A stretch of DNA of 64,000 nt from assembly GCA_030248215.1 (NCBI GenBank), contig JASANG010002214.1, positions 62,001 through 126,000 of the forward strand, written 5' to 3'. This document shows positions 12,010-25,100 of this stretch, one piece after another; positions within the stretch are counted from its first letter, which is position 1, and each line of letters opens with the position of its first letter. A program made the position numbers and the translations under genes. This DNA comes from Enoplolaimus lenunculus (Eukaryota; Nematoda; Enoplea; Enoplida; Thoracostomopsidae). Below the pieces are notes generated by a model, which did not search any database, was not told the DNA's origin, and was given only the letters and a program-made list of their open reading frames with translations.

Positions 12010-15000
12010 ATGGCAATGCCTATTTCCAGAACGACAAAAGTAGTATCATTAGTACGGCAACTAGGCACTGCTGCACAGGCAGCAACTCCTACCGGGAACA
12101 CAAGTAAGCTATGTTGTTGATTTTATGTTTCTCATATTTGGATGGCAGTGTTGACTCTAAGCCTGTGAGACATGCTTGTTCGTTATGCGCGCATGCTATA
12201 TAGTACAGTGCATTGCATAGTATGCTTGCTGGCGAAATACGGTCGACATTTTGCTGACCATGGAAGCAGAGTGACTAGCGGACTGTGTGGCGCAGTGGTA
12301 GAGTTTTTGTTTATATAAAGAGCCGTACGCTAAGATCTCGATCCTCGCACATGTGTTGACTTGGTACAGTTTTAAATATTTCCTCAGATCAAGTGCTTTT
12401 TCAGAGCCCTCCCTGAAAAAACAAAATGTTTCAAATATTGTTATTGTTGATGGTGTTCGAACGCCGTTTTTGCAGTCCGGTACCGAATACAAAAACATGC
12501 AAGCACATGATTTGCTAAAATCAGCTTTCGTGTAAGTTATTTAAATTTTCCGAGTTTTTATTACCACTATCTATGTTGGCATATAATGAAACAATGTTCA
12601 TATTAACGAATTGTGCTATTACTACAATTTGTACACAGCAATATTCCGCAAACTGGCAGATATTGCATAATTCTTGAGCGAAGAGAGACTGTGAGTGAAG
12701 CTGAGAATCTCGTGAAGCGTTTTATGTGTTGTGCTCAGGGGTCGAAAGGTGGACTTCCGTCAGTCAGTCTCTCAGTTCGATGATAATCAAAGAAACCGCT
12801 GAACCGATTTTCATAAAGTTTTTGGTTTGAAAACTTATTTTCCTCAGTTGTTAACGTCGCATTGGGGTTTTAAAATTCCTAGCCGTTAATAAGTGCTGGC
12901 TAATGTGCATAACTGGCAAAGCCTTAATCAGGTTTTTTTTGCTTTATTTCTCTAATTTCTAGGGTTACAAGCGATCTGATTTCAGCTCAAAGGGTATTTG
13001 GGCGCGAGGAATCTGAATAAAATGTCTATAAATTTCTAAATCAGATAAGTGTATAAACTGTTTTCTGGTACCGTGCGTGGCAAGGTATGGTTCCGGATCC
13101 GGGGCCCGGCCCGAGACATTTCTAGTCGGTGTATATGTAACACTTTTTTTCGCACGGTTTCGGATGAGAAACACTTAAATATAAACTTTCTGTAGTTGCA
13201 AACTAGTAGGATTATATTGCCAGTAAGTGGGTGTGAACTTAGCTGAATATGTGTAGCCCCACAGCGACTGATTTATTCCGAAATCGAGTTATACCGAATA
13301 AGTTTGAAATGTGTACGTGCACCAGAAAACTTTGCCACGGTTTACGAGAAGTGTGGCGAAAAAGTTATCCGGGAAGTATTAGAGAAAATACACTCAGGCA
13401 TTGAATTTTTGTTGGAGTCGACTTCTGATCTCGGTTCCAACCCACCGAAATTGAAAAAAAACCGAAACCGAGACTTACCGACACCAAGGTTGCCGCTTGC
13501 GTTCTTTCTGTGTACGTCTGTACGGATCTATCCAGTAGCGCAAAAATTTGTGATGAACGTACTTTACCTCAACCTACGTTTCATCGTTTAAAATCTGCAA
13601 AATGTAGATAATTTTGGGGTTTGCGCGGTGGGAAAAATGGCTGTAGGTCAACTGGGGGACTTGAGCGTGGCTGGCGCCTCCTCACCCTGCTAGAAAAGCG
13701 TCAGATAGAGTTTGTTTTTGTTTTCGCAGTGGCTTGCTACATCGAACAGAAGTTCCTGTAAAAGAAGTCGACTATGTCGTTGCAGGAACAGTGATTCAAG
13801 AAGTTAAAACTGCAAATGTAGCGCGAGAGGTACGTACGTGGAATGAAACGTGTGAGGTGTATATGTCGCTGGATGTAAAGCATATATAGGGTTTGCTGCG
13901 TGGGGTAGAGTTGGCCCGGCGCCGTTGACAGTACCGACCGGGTCCAAGTTAGAACACGCAAAGATAACTATCAACTTATCAACATGAGCTACGATATATG
14001 TAATAAGTATATGGTGGCTAACGGCCTAAGAGTCGGAAAATGAACAAGCTATATATTGGGTGTAGTGTGTACAGAAAACCCTTCGAAAAAATACCGTGTA
14101 CTGTAATTCCTTGTCATTTTCATATTTTTCAAACGGGAACCGAGTAGGATTGGTTTTCATGCAAATTAATTAAGGATAGTTTTTCATGCAAGTGAATTAA
14201 GGATTGTACATAAAACTGGACCTGGTTAGGCCCGGCTAACAACGTGCTGGGGCCAGTGCCTTAGACCTCCGGACATCTCTACTAAGGAAATCAGCCAGTC
14301 GATTTGCTCCATCTTCCAGCCCCTACCTAAATTTTGCCTCCATTTGAATATTTTTAAGCTTTAAAAATTAACAATTTTTGAGCGTTTAACAAACTTTTTG
14401 TATAATTTTCAGCTATCAAGGGGTGGGTGAATAAATATGTAAAGTGTGTTTAAAGGTTTACGAGCCATGAGGCATGGTTAGATGGGATTTATGTGAAAAC
14501 CAGTAATATTTCGCAAGCGCGATGTTGCGATTACAGCAGCACTATTGCATCACACCGTGGGTTTCTTCGGTGCGTGATGTGCCTGAATTGTATGTTTTAT
14601 ATTTTATGCTTCAATGCTCGCTGGCATTCCAGTTCAAACTCCATGTCATACGGTTACGCTGGCTTGCATATCTTCGAATGTTGCCATTACCAACTGTATG
14701 TTAATTAAAGTGCGTAATTATATATCCTGCTTTCAAAATGGTGTTAAAAAATTTCTAAGGTATCAGCATAAAGGAAGCAAATAGAGTTGTTTGATTATAT
14801 GGTAAGAAAAAGTGAAAAAGTTTTTGTAGCAAAAATAATGCATTTTAGGATGTGTTTAACTGAAAAAGTCAGTTAGCTAGAAATGAGAGTGAGATTTTGC
14901 GTTGGTCCTTCTCTGCCTCTATTCAACGCTTTAGGTATTGGTATGCTTGCCGCTGGACAGTGCGACGTTGCTATAGCGGGCGGTGTTGAGACAATGAGCG

Positions 15001-18000
15001 ACGTACCAATCAGATTTAGCCGAAAGTTACGACAAACCATGCTCAGCATGAACAAAGCGAAATCAGTTGGCGCTCGCCTTGGTTTAATGACAAATTTTTT
15101 CGTTCCAAAAAATCTCATGCCTGAGGTGCGTTTTATAATTGTGTCTGTGATTGGTGGGCTTACGCTTGGTTTCGTTTTTTATATGTTATATATGTTTAAT
15201 TCGCAAATCATGCTTTATTGTTATTGTTTGGCATTTAGCATCATTAAGAACATTTCTTTTTATGACACATGAGTTAAACATTATAGTTACCTGGAGTTAC
15301 GGAATTTTCAACAAATGAAACAATGGGATCGTCTGGAGACCGTTTGGCAGCACAGTTTGGCGTAACACGTAAAGAACAGGTACGTATATTTTTGTATTGA
15401 AACACATGTTAGCCCTAAATTTTATCGCTTTATTATTCGATCTAAATATATATGTTGTATCTATAAGCGTTGAATCTTAAACATTTATGAAACATTAGCT
15501 GGATTTCGAAAACCCTACTAAAGTACGACTTCATATTAATATTTGCTAAGTAAATACTCAACAAACTGATCGTTTGTGAAACTGATGCCACTACCCAAAT
15601 TTAATAAATTGCAGAGTAATAGTTTTGGCATACTATTCTTGCTTCAATTGACATTGTAGACTTATGGAACCTCTTTAGTATAAAATATATCTACGGCTTA
15701 CTTGTTATGAAACTGGTCTATAATTTGCAATTCTTGTTTATGTCCAAAAAGTTAAGTATTTACTTAAGTCAATGACTTAAGTAAATACTTAAACAAAACT
15801 TTAGTAATTACTTAAGTTTTAGAAACCCAGCAAATGCTATAGATAACGTTCTCTATGAACAATTTTTTCAGGATGAGTTTGCGCTTCGGAGCCATACGTT
15901 TGCACAACAAGCATACGACGCTGGCAATTTGAAGGACTTAATTCCGGTGTACGTGCCAGGTAATTTTGTTTTGTCATTTTTCTTTCCGGCATCCAGCGTT
16001 TACTGGTAGATCCAGAAATTTCTTACCGGGCGCGCGCAATATACTACGAAAGTGCAAGGGAAAAGCGTAACGTGTTTATTATTAAATCTCAATAGAAATA
16101 TTTAGTTTTAGGTGCATCCATTTGGACAAGAATATGTCAAAATTACAATTTGCTATGTGTTAGCTGGATTTCAGAACAAAAGTTCGAAGCTATTACTGGA
16201 TCGGTTTGAAACAATTGTTAAATTTCAGGACGAGATACTGCGGTGTTGAAAGACAACGGCGTTCGAGTGACTCCAATGGATAAACTCTCCAAGCTAAAAC
16301 CAGCGTTTGTTAAGCCACACGGGACTGTTACACCAGCAAATTCATCCTTTTTGGTAGGTATTTTTGTATGAGCCTAGCGACTGAAAGCACCTTGGGATTC
16401 TTCAGATCGGTTTCAAATTTGTTGGCTTTTTGTTTTTTCATCTTTATGTTTATAAAAATTGTTGAGCAATAGATTTAATGTCGTTATATGAGCCACGTTG
16501 ATAGTTTTTAACAAAAAATTTTATTTGGTAACCATTTTAACGCTTGTTCAGACTGATGGTGCATCAGCATGCTTGCTTATGACCGAAGAAAAGGCGAAAC
16601 AGTTGGGTTACAAACCGCTTGCCTATTTGCGAGATTTTGTTTACGTTGCGCAAGATCCAAAAGACCAGTTGTTGCTTGGGTATGTATAATATAAAGTAGT
16701 TTTTTATCCTGTTGAAGAAATTCTCATGTATGGATAGCAAATTACTTACAGTGTATTACAGAAGGTAAGATGTGACGGGAAAAATTCAGCCGCCACTGGT
16801 ATGAGATTAAAATAAGCTGGATGTGGTGAAATATTTGGGGCGTTTACGTGTATTGTTGGTATGTAATTTTGTTTATTTATTATTTAGTGTACTCATGTAA
16901 TTTGACTAAGATAACTGAGCATAATCTTTCAGTGTCTATCTTGTTGCGAGGCACCTTCACAAAACTGCTGGATTTATGATTTTATGTATATAAACGTGGA
17001 GGTTTAATTAAGTTAAGTATTTTTTACTTTTACTGCAATTTCTAACTTTAACATTGACAGACCTGCGTACGCGACTCCTAAAGTCCTGGAAAAAGCTGGT
17101 CTGAAGTTGTCGGACATTGATGTTTTTGAGTATCACGAAGCATTTGCGGTATGTTCAACGGTTGTTTCTAAATTAATTTGCTACAACTTTATGTGTATTA
17201 TGTAGCTTAGGGGTTGATTTTGAGTGTAATATTTCATAGCAGATAGACTTCTCGACCAGTTTATGTAAGTTTGTGCCTATGATGTGTAACCTTATTAGTC
17301 TTTAATTCCCCAGTATCCTCATTTTCTAATGGACAGGCCCTATAATTAACATGGGTCAGTTCTCATAAGTTTTACTTGCGAGCATTGTTATACAGGGACA
17401 ACTTTTGGCAGTGATTAAAGCCATGGACTCGGACGCGTTCGCTAAAAACTACATGGGGCGAACAAACAAGGTCAGTTCAATAAAAAGCTGTGTTAGTCAT
17501 GTTTCATAATACCATAATCCTGGTCGTTTTAAGAGTGACCGATACAGTGAATATATAACTTTAAATCGATTTTTGGTTCGAGTGCGATCGAAAAGTTTGA
17601 GAGCGTTGTGGTCGCGATACGGTATTTGTAGATTGCAGAGCGAATCTATGTTCCTCGAATGCCAGACTAATTATGTTGTATATTGAAACCGGTTCTGAAT
17701 GCGATGAGTTTGTACATTGCATTTCATAATTTTCTAAATATTATGAAAAGTCTTGGAATAAGTAGTTTATTTTCGCAGGCAATATTGCTACCATCAGCGT
17801 TTTATAATATTCTATTGACGACATTACAGGTTGGTCTCATTCCAATGGAAAAGCTGAATTTATGGGGCGGATCTGTATCAATCGGACACCCTTTTGGAGC
17901 AACAGGAGTTCGTTTGTGCATGCATGCTGCTCATCGATTGCACAAAGAGAATGGGCAGTTTGCATTGGTTGCAGCGTGTGCTGCTGGAGGACACGGTCAT

Positions 18001-18027
18001 GGTATTATTATTGAACGTTGCCCGTAA
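12010..18027 (+). CDS. HADHB: Trifunctional enzyme subunit beta, mitochondrial 3-ketoacyl-CoA thiolase
   Basis: This enzyme carries out the thiolytic last step of long-chain fatty-acid beta-oxidation, in complex with the HADHA alpha subunit in mitochondria. Exons are 12010-12103, 12405-12531, 13730-13829, 14608-14695, 14935-15125, 15287-15379, 15872-15959, 16229-16353, 16552-16679, 17061-17148, 17396-17470 and 17830-18027; they total 465 codons and phases close. The N-terminus is basic, with few acidic residues, as in mitochondrial presequences. All thiolase active-site motifs are present: nucleophile Cys127 in [10 protein letters not shown], His370 in EYHEAFA, His419 in [10 protein letters not shown] and Cys449 in [11 protein letters not shown]. 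The [20 protein letters not shown] insert marks the trifunctional-protein beta type. All introns are GT-AG except intron 3, whose acceptor must be AT or else the residues ASMLAGIP would be lost. The 5' exon is the least certain part, supported mainly by phase. Confidence 0.95.
12164..12356 (+). repeat. tRNA-derived SINE copy in HADHB intron 1
   Basis: It shares with the pair at 21043 a leader (GTGAGACATGCTTGT, then a GTCGAC-containing stretch) and then TGTGTGGCGCAGTGGTAGAG, an A-box. A degraded B-box (GATCTCGATCCTCGC) follows. It is much more diverged than the 21-kb pair. It lies within intron 1 of HADHB. Confidence 0.7.
12673..13030 (+). repeat. Family D repeat, partial, in HADHB intron 2
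   Basis: It begins TTGAGCGAAGAGAGACT, followed by GGGGTCGAAAGGTGGACTTC, CGCTGAACCGATTTTCAT, GCATTGGGGTTTTAAAAT and GGGCGCGAGGAATCTG. These blocks match the left half of the complete element at 41035 in the same order. The right half is missing. Confidence 0.75.
15499..15830. mobile_element. TTAAGTA-rich TIR element (family S) in HADHB intron 6
   Basis: The left end is CTGGATTTCGAAAACCCTAC and the right end is TTAAGTTTTAGAAACCCAG, imperfect inverted repeats. Near the right end is a near-palindromic cluster of ACTTAAGTCA/TGACTTAAGT words. Related copies are at 49755 and 51814. It has no coding capacity. Confidence 0.7.
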
Positions 18028-21000
18028 TGATGAAGAATTAAAAAAATTACAAACATCATTGCAATGATATGTAGTTGATTTATGCTTGCTTGAATAATTT
18101 AGAAGCGGTCTGAAAACAACAAACTTGAATTTGTCGGCGGTGTCTGGTTGATATAACATTATAGAACTTCGTGTTGCAATGCCACCGAACTTTTTATGCA
18201 TTAGGTAAGGCATAACTACTTAACTGCGAATGAAACAGAACTACAGAGATCTAACCATATGAAGTGAATGAAAAACGTATTTTTCAAACGGCATCCGAAC
18301 ACAAAATATTTTAGACTGCACTTCGCGCTTGCTAAAACGCTAAGTATTTTGGTATGCAGGCTCGATGTCCGTTTCCGTTAGAGATCACCAGAAATTTCTG
18401 TATGTTTTAAGCTCATACACATGCAGCTGTTCCATTACAAATGTACAACGAAATTGATTCATTATCTGAAATTGAGAGCTTTTGGGTATTTGTTAACAAT
18501 CTTAAAACTATGATTCGTAACAGCAGAGAGTTGCATTTTTTGTATGCTTTTTCATGTATTTCGATAAAGCAATTTCAAAAAATTATAGGGTTAATTTTGA
18601 ATGACAGATTTGGAATTAAACCACCAAGGAATTTTCTGAGAACGAAATTATCCTTTGTGTTGTTATAGTTACATTAATTTATTGTTATTTTATAGAGTAA
18701 AAATAACGTCTGCTTTTGTGCTCGAAATGCATTCTATGATTTTTATATACTTTAAGCTCGAAATGCATTCTATGATTTTTCTATACTTTAAAATGAATCA
18801 AAATGTTGTTTCTGATTCGATTTATTAGGTTGTTCCTTTCTGGTCGTTTCACCAGATGTCGCAAGCATTCAATTCTTGTATTCCAAAACATGCGTGTCTT
18901 CATTACAACGAGGATGGCTTGAAGTTCACAATAAGGTTAACATTAATTTTTTAATAATATAGCGGAGAATCCAAACAAATTTGTATATATATCAGAGGGT
19001 GCAAGCGGAGATGAACAAGTGTCCTTTCGAAAATTGCCTGATTTAGAATCAGAAATTTAAAACAAATGCACATCACCGCAATACACTAAACTAACGCCTT
19101 CAAATCGGCTGTTCTGTACATCAGGGTTGGAACCTTCCCTGTTTTTGGGCTCGGGCCCGGATCCGCGGATTTTATATAGATTTTAGCAGAAAACTAAACT
19201 ATTTTTCATATTTCACTAAATATTGTTCAGTGCACCTTCCGTCGGAGGTTCCGGAGGCACAGAAGCTCCAACGACGTACGGATGCAAAAGGTTGTAAGTC
19301 TAGCTTACTACGTTACCACCTTCACTAAAATGTCACCGAGATTTGCCCGTATTAGCTTGTATAACGTGCACTCGTATAGCGAGCTTTGATATAAAAATCG
19401 CACTGTGTTTTCTGACCAGTAATTAAACAGATTTCTTGAAGTACCAGCAGAAATATGTGCAGTTCAATATTACCAACAAGGTCGCTTGCTACAGTGGACT
19501 ATAAAAATTTTCACACCGCACAGTGCAAATGACTGCGATTTAAGGATAAAAAAGCGTTCGAATATATGCAGTGAGGCGACGTATACTAAGCCGTATTCTT
19601 ATTAGAAAAGGGTAGAAGAACGGAAGTCAAAGGCGTAGCCAGAGGGTTTCAGGTGTTTTAAGCCCATTTTTGATTTTTTTGCAGGTTTTTACGACTCGAG
19701 GATTTCATAAGCTAGAGATTCTTTTTGTTCAAAACTTTAAAAGCGGCGACTTCTTAGTCGCTTGTGTGCAACGTTGATAAAAATTGCCTACCCGGACTAC
19801 TAAACTGGCATTCAACGTGGACGCCGTGAGCGAAGCTATTGAAATCTGTGTCGACCGATAGAGAAACCTCCGCAGTCATACTCTAACGGGACGTCCCTCA
19901 CAACAGTCGCCAACGACGCAATACATTGGGCCCAATCCTGAGCGACTGTCTATTAACTTGGCTCATATATACATTTTCAATTTCTCCTTTCAGTTCTGAT
20001 AAACGAATTAAATTCCAACTATATATAAATGGCAAAGTGCTGCGCATACAAGTCTTGGTAAAGCAATAGGCATATAGCGATTGCGGGCATGTAGGTGTTA
20101 GGTTTTAGCGAGGGTCAAAGAGAACTATTAACCCTATTGTGTGGCGGTTTTTGCTTTTGTCGAAAGTGGCCCCCCATGGATCCGCCATTGAGGCCCACTC
20201 CGTGCCTACTGGATTCTCCACTGCTCCGATTTATTGAAATACGAAAAGGCTATGCGTTTTACAGTAGATCCACAATAAAATCTGAACACAATTTTTTGTT
20301 GTAGAAATTTTATTCTCGCGGAAGCAATTTTGGTGACCCATTTAAGCTGGAACACAGTCTCTATTCTCAGTGCTATTCTGATATATAGCAGCACTGAGAA
20401 AATCACATATATGGAGGAGCAAGCCGAATTCTTTGTATGTTTTAGAGAACAATTTTATTTCATTAAACAGTGTCGGTTTGAGGGTGTATGTATTTAAAAA
20501 CAGTACACTTGGGCAATCAACGGTTGCAACCGAGAGTAATAGTTTTCCTAATGTTACTGTCTTTATTTGCATTTTGTGACTTTAAAATTTCTACGGACGA
20601 TAATTTTTCTGTAAACTTTATAGCTAGGCTTAGTGTTATTTTTTCAATGCAGTAATTTCGTAGCTAGTTTGTTGGGTTTGTCAGCGTCAAATGAGTACCG
20701 CGCGTGCTTTGCCTGTTGCAAGGGTTGCAGCGGAAATCCTGCAAAAATGGATTTTTGTTACGGCATTGCATAACGCAGGAACCAGAATTTTACGATAATG
20801 TTCCAAATCATTTTTGCCTCAAAAGTGTTATTGGTGGAACCAGGGTGGCGCCGAATACACGATTTGACCGAATCCGAATTTGAACCTAGAATATCTATGA
20901 TTTGTTTTTTGCGTCGGCGGGCAAACAGAGGTCTCTGAGATTTTTGCTGCAGTTTAAACCGGCTGGAGAACTTTTATTTGATAAATCTTTTTGTGATTCT

Positions 21001-21042
21001 GTGTCCGCGATTGTTTCCAAATAATTTCTTCCAATATGTGTT
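18028..21042. other. Intergenic region without a recognised gene
   Basis: About 3 kb of AT-rich sequence with diverged repeat fragments, including CGGGCCCGGATCCGCGG at 19150. The only splice-bounded open segment I noticed is 18828-18934. It has a good acceptor (TTTATTAG), a GTTAAC donor and two open frames, but it matches nothing I know and has no partner exons. No RNA gene was seen. Confidence 0.5.
18721..18792. repeat. 36-bp direct duplication
   Basis: CTCGAAATGCATTCTATGAT plus the following 16 bases occurs twice back to back, at 18721 and 18757, with one difference (TTTTATATAC against TTTTCTATAC). It is a simple local tandem duplication. Confidence 0.9.
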
Positions 21043-21620
21043 GTAAGCATGTGAGACATGCTTGTCCTAGTGCATATGCAGTAAAATGCAATGCACATTG
21101 TGTTGTACAGTCGACACATATAGTCGACGAAGCATGCAGTTGGAGAGGCGGGCTGCGTGGCGCAGTGGTAGAGTGCTCGCTTAAGGTTCCATAGGCTAAG
21201 AGTTCGATTCCCGCTCTAGCCCGCTTTTCCAGCTGCTTAGAAAGGTCTGATGTCCCGGTTCCTACCTAGACTGACATGGGGGCTACTCCGTGGACGCAAT
21301 GGCAAACTGCCGCGCTATGAACACGGTATCCAGTCGAAAATAGGATGGACGGTCAAGGGACGACCTTGTTGAAAAAAAGGCCATGTAAGCATGTGAGACA
21401 TGCTTGTCCTAGTGCATATGCAGTAAAATGCAATGCACATTGTGTTGTACAGTCGACACATATAGTCGACGAAGCATGCAGTTGGAGAGGCGGGCTGCGT
21501 AGCGCAGTGGTAGAGTGTTCGTTTAAGGATCCGTAGGCTGAGAGTTCGATTCCCGCTCTAGCCCGCTTTTCCAGCTGCTTAGAAAGGTCTGATGTCCCGG
21601 TTCCTACCTAGACTGACATG
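21043..21620 (+). repeat. tRNA-derived SINE, tandem duplicated (342-bp step)
   Basis: Two nearly identical copies start at 21043 and 21385. Each has a leader with GTAAGCATGTGAGACATGC and a GTCGAC palindrome, then a tRNA-like head with a perfect A-box (TGGCGCAGTGG at 21158) and B-box (GTTCGATTCC at 21202). A unique tail follows (CAGCTGCTTAGAAAGGTCTG). The first copy has a 342-bp unit ending in GAAAAAAAGGCCAT. The second is cut short at 21620. The tRNA-like head cannot fold as a proper tRNA: the T-arm region pairs into a GGCTA/TAGCC hairpin instead. Differences between copies are few (CTCGC against TTCGT, GTTCC against GATCC), so the duplication is young. Confidence 0.8.
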
Positions 21621-21647
21621 TGTTATGTTGGTCCGAACTAGTCAAAA

Positions 21648-21723
21648 CAGTTCAGCGCGGCTGGATTTGAACCAGCGGTCTTTTCTAAACCGGCAATGCT
21701 CTTACCAACTTTCAACTGAACTG
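21648..21723 (-). repeat. tRNA-like fossil with intact outer stem
   Basis: On the minus strand the ends CAGTTCAG and CTGAACTG pair perfectly over 8 bp. A T-arm GCTGG-TTCAAAT-CCAGC is perfect, and a 17-base anticodon-like arm would present GAA (Phe). The D-stem does not pair, base 33 is A instead of T, the variable loop is missing and four extra bases precede the acceptor strand. It is therefore probably a tRNA pseudogene or SINE head and not a functional tRNA. Confidence 0.5.
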
Positions 21724-22183
21724 TCGCGTCACGTCTTCAAATACGGACTTGTGTGGGCGTTATATGTGTTGTTTACCAGAATACTACGCTGTGTACTGTT
21801 TAGGTACTGTGCAGTGTGTATCATGTGTTGACTTTTACATGTGTGCTATTTTATTCGGGTATTCCATCGCGCAATGCCCAAAATCTACCATTTTCAACGA
21901 GGTCGTACCACAGTCGTCAAAACTTGTGCGCAAAGTATGTATTTTATTAGTGCGAAAGCAGTTGCAAATCAATGGATAAAAAGTTTTATTGATCCAATCT
22001 AGTCAGCTCATAGTTGTCATTTCATGGTTCAGTGAAACGCACGCGGCTCCTAATTCGCAGGTGCAGAGGAAATGCTGGGCTGAATGCCAAGTTTTACGAC
22101 TGGATTATTATTTCTAGTCAAATTATTATGCTTAGATTGTTCTGAAGTGATATATACATATTTATTGCGTATAATATTGAAGT

Positions 22184-25100
22184 ATGGCAGCACTCGATCT
22201 CATTCAAGATTGGAGGTGCACTCCGTTTTCATTCGATAACTGCGCAAGGTTCGACTAAATTATATATAATAATTTGCAGTTGTTTAGATGTTTTAAATCC
22301 GCTTTAAATTTCGCAAGATCTAGAATATATGTAAATTGTTCTGTAATTATTATTGGGCTTAGAATTTAAATTTTTGCGACATTATACCCGAAAAAAAGAA
22401 TCACACTAGTAAAAAAAGTAAAAATATTGCAGTGTGCTGTTAGAAAGCGGATTTATCGCACTGCTGTATGTTCCGCAGAACCAAACTTACGGAATGCTCT
22501 GTTCAGTAGAACTTTTCTTCGTAAAGCAAAGTAAATGTGTTTCGATTTGTGCGTTATATACAAATCTTTACGTACCGTGTAAGATCCAAAACTAATTTGA
22601 AATGAGAATGAGAATATTCATACTGTTTCATTTTTCATAGTAAAGTGGTCCAGCTGCGCCTTGAGTATCTAACATGCGAGCTATGACGTTGTTCAAAGCT
22701 AATGCAATATTCACCGTTTTATCATATTTTGATTTAATTAGAAATGCCACGCTGGAAAACCTTGGTATGAAACAGCCCGTTATGACGAAGACTGGAACTA
22801 CAATAGTCGGCCTTGTTTTTAAGGTATGTCAACACATGTTTGTTTATTGCCCTGTGTATAGGAATGAAATATAGTTTGTTTGCCATATTGATGACTTGGT
22901 AGGTATATATTTAGTTGAGAAAACGCTAGAATAAGTTAAAGAAGTGATTTGCAAAAAACGGTAACTAGAAATTTATTTTCAGTTCGATGGAAAGTACATA
23001 TAAAGCTCTGACAGGCTATTTGCAGGACGGTGTTGTTGTTGGGGCTGATTCTCGAGCAACTTCAGGACCAATTGTTGCAGACAAATCGTGCAATAAACTG
23101 CACAAAATTACAAACAATATATAGTATGTTGATTTTTTGATTCCTTTTTGAACATTTTAGTATCAAACGAACATTATATAGGAAAGTTAGATTTTCTTGT
23201 ACGAGTTTGTTGCTTAGCATTTTATTTGAAGACAGGAGTGCCGTCAAGCCCAGGTGTTTGATGCATCAAAGCCATGTTGCGACTTTAGTCCAAGGGTCGT
23301 ATGTATATTTTCAGTAACTGATAACGCAAAAAACCTCGCCTCAAAATTTTCATAACATATAACCCCTTTCCAAAATCTTAGGTACGTTCTTGTTATCATA
23401 TGACCGCCAGTTAATACGTTTGATTATACATTTTTAATAGGGACAAATTTTTGTATGCTAATATTTTGCCTTTTGGCAAACATATTAGTTGGGTAGTCTA
23501 CCATGTCTCACTCATCGTTTACCGCCTTTCAGTTTCTTTGTTTTGCTAAAAGATACTACATGTTGAAATAACTTTGTATGGCTAAGCAGATAGCATCTTT
23601 GTGTTGGTATAATTTTAGTGCATGCGGTGCTGGAACTGCTGCTGATTTGGATCAAGTTACAAGAATGTTATCAGCGAATATGAAACTATTGGAGTTGAAT
23701 ACAAATCGCAAGCCACGTGTTATTGCGTGCCAACGTATGGCTCGGCAGCATCTGTTTAGGCAAGCCATATTTTTTGTTTAATGTGGTATTTGAGTCATAT
23801 TGCTTTGTTTTTCGGTTACCAAAATTTTTCTTGCACAAATTATGACAAATATGCCAACGTTGCCATACATGATACAGTTCTTCGTTAATCAGTCTATTAA
23901 AACATTCCAAGCTTATAAAGGACATCTGGACAGTTTGACCCATTTAATCTACAGTTAAACTGCTATGCAATATATTAGGGATGTGCCGATTAATCGGCAT
24001 TCGGCATTGGTAATAATTGCTACTTTTCGAGAGTATCGGCATCGGTACCAGCACTTCAAAAAAATTGCGGATTCTTTGCCGATATTTTTTGCATATCACA
24101 GGCAGTTTGAATGCTATCCATTTCATTTCTGGGCGCACACGAGTGTGTATGTTCAGCAAAATTGTTCTCTCTTGCCTTTGTGTTTGAAAACCTATTTGAA
24201 ATTAAACGTTCTTATAAAATTATAATCGTTTATGATGGTTAGGGTTTAAGCCTTCATATAATAATGTAATGTAGTATTCTATAGCGAACTATTCAATAAT
24301 CGGCTTTGGAGGTTTATACACAATTTATTCAGATTTCTGATACCCAGAAACGCTCCAGTAACCCTAATATAAGCGATATAACTTAAAAACTCCTGATTTT
24401 ATGCTTATTAGTTAAGCTACTATGCACATTAGTTATTATTCAACTGTTCAGTTATCGGTTTTGAAAGTTTGTTAACAATTTATCCGGAGTCCTCGCGCCA
24501 AAAAAACCATCCAGTCCTGAAATTAGATCGCTTGTATTGTAACCCAAATCATCAATGAAATAATTTAAAAAGTCCTAATTGAGGCTTAACCAATTAAGGT
24601 TATATGCAAATTAGTTACCTACTAACTAACTATTCATTTATCGGTTGTGGAGGGTAAAAACAACTGTTTTAGATTTATCGTACCCAAAAAATTTTAGTGC
24701 TGAAATTAGATTACTTGTAATTCTAATAATTTGTGAAATTTGAAGAAAGTCGTAATTTAGGCCTAACCAATTAATGCGAGGTTATCACCCAAGGATAATA
24801 AGTTTTCAAACAAAAAAGTTTATCGAAATCGGTTCTGCTGTTCCTGAGGTTCTTTTCGGAAGGACAGACGGACGGACGTCCACTTTCGACCCCCGAGTAC
24901 AAAACATAAAACGCTTCGCGAAACTCGTAACTTCGATCGGAGTTTCGCATCGCTGAAAAATGCAGCCGCACCGGATACTAAGCGACGTCGGGTACTGAAG
25001 CTGGTTGTTGAGTTTTCTTTAAACATCTGATATCGGGAATGTATAATGTGTAAATATAGCATACGTTCCATAAGCGTATTCATATATCACATGTCTTTCC

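Noticed and set aside
21151-21225. Functional leucine-like tRNA gene (TTAAGG in the middle)
   Set aside because: A- and B-boxes are good, but acceptor, anticodon and T-stems do not pair. The sequence recurs with a common leader and tail as a SINE would.
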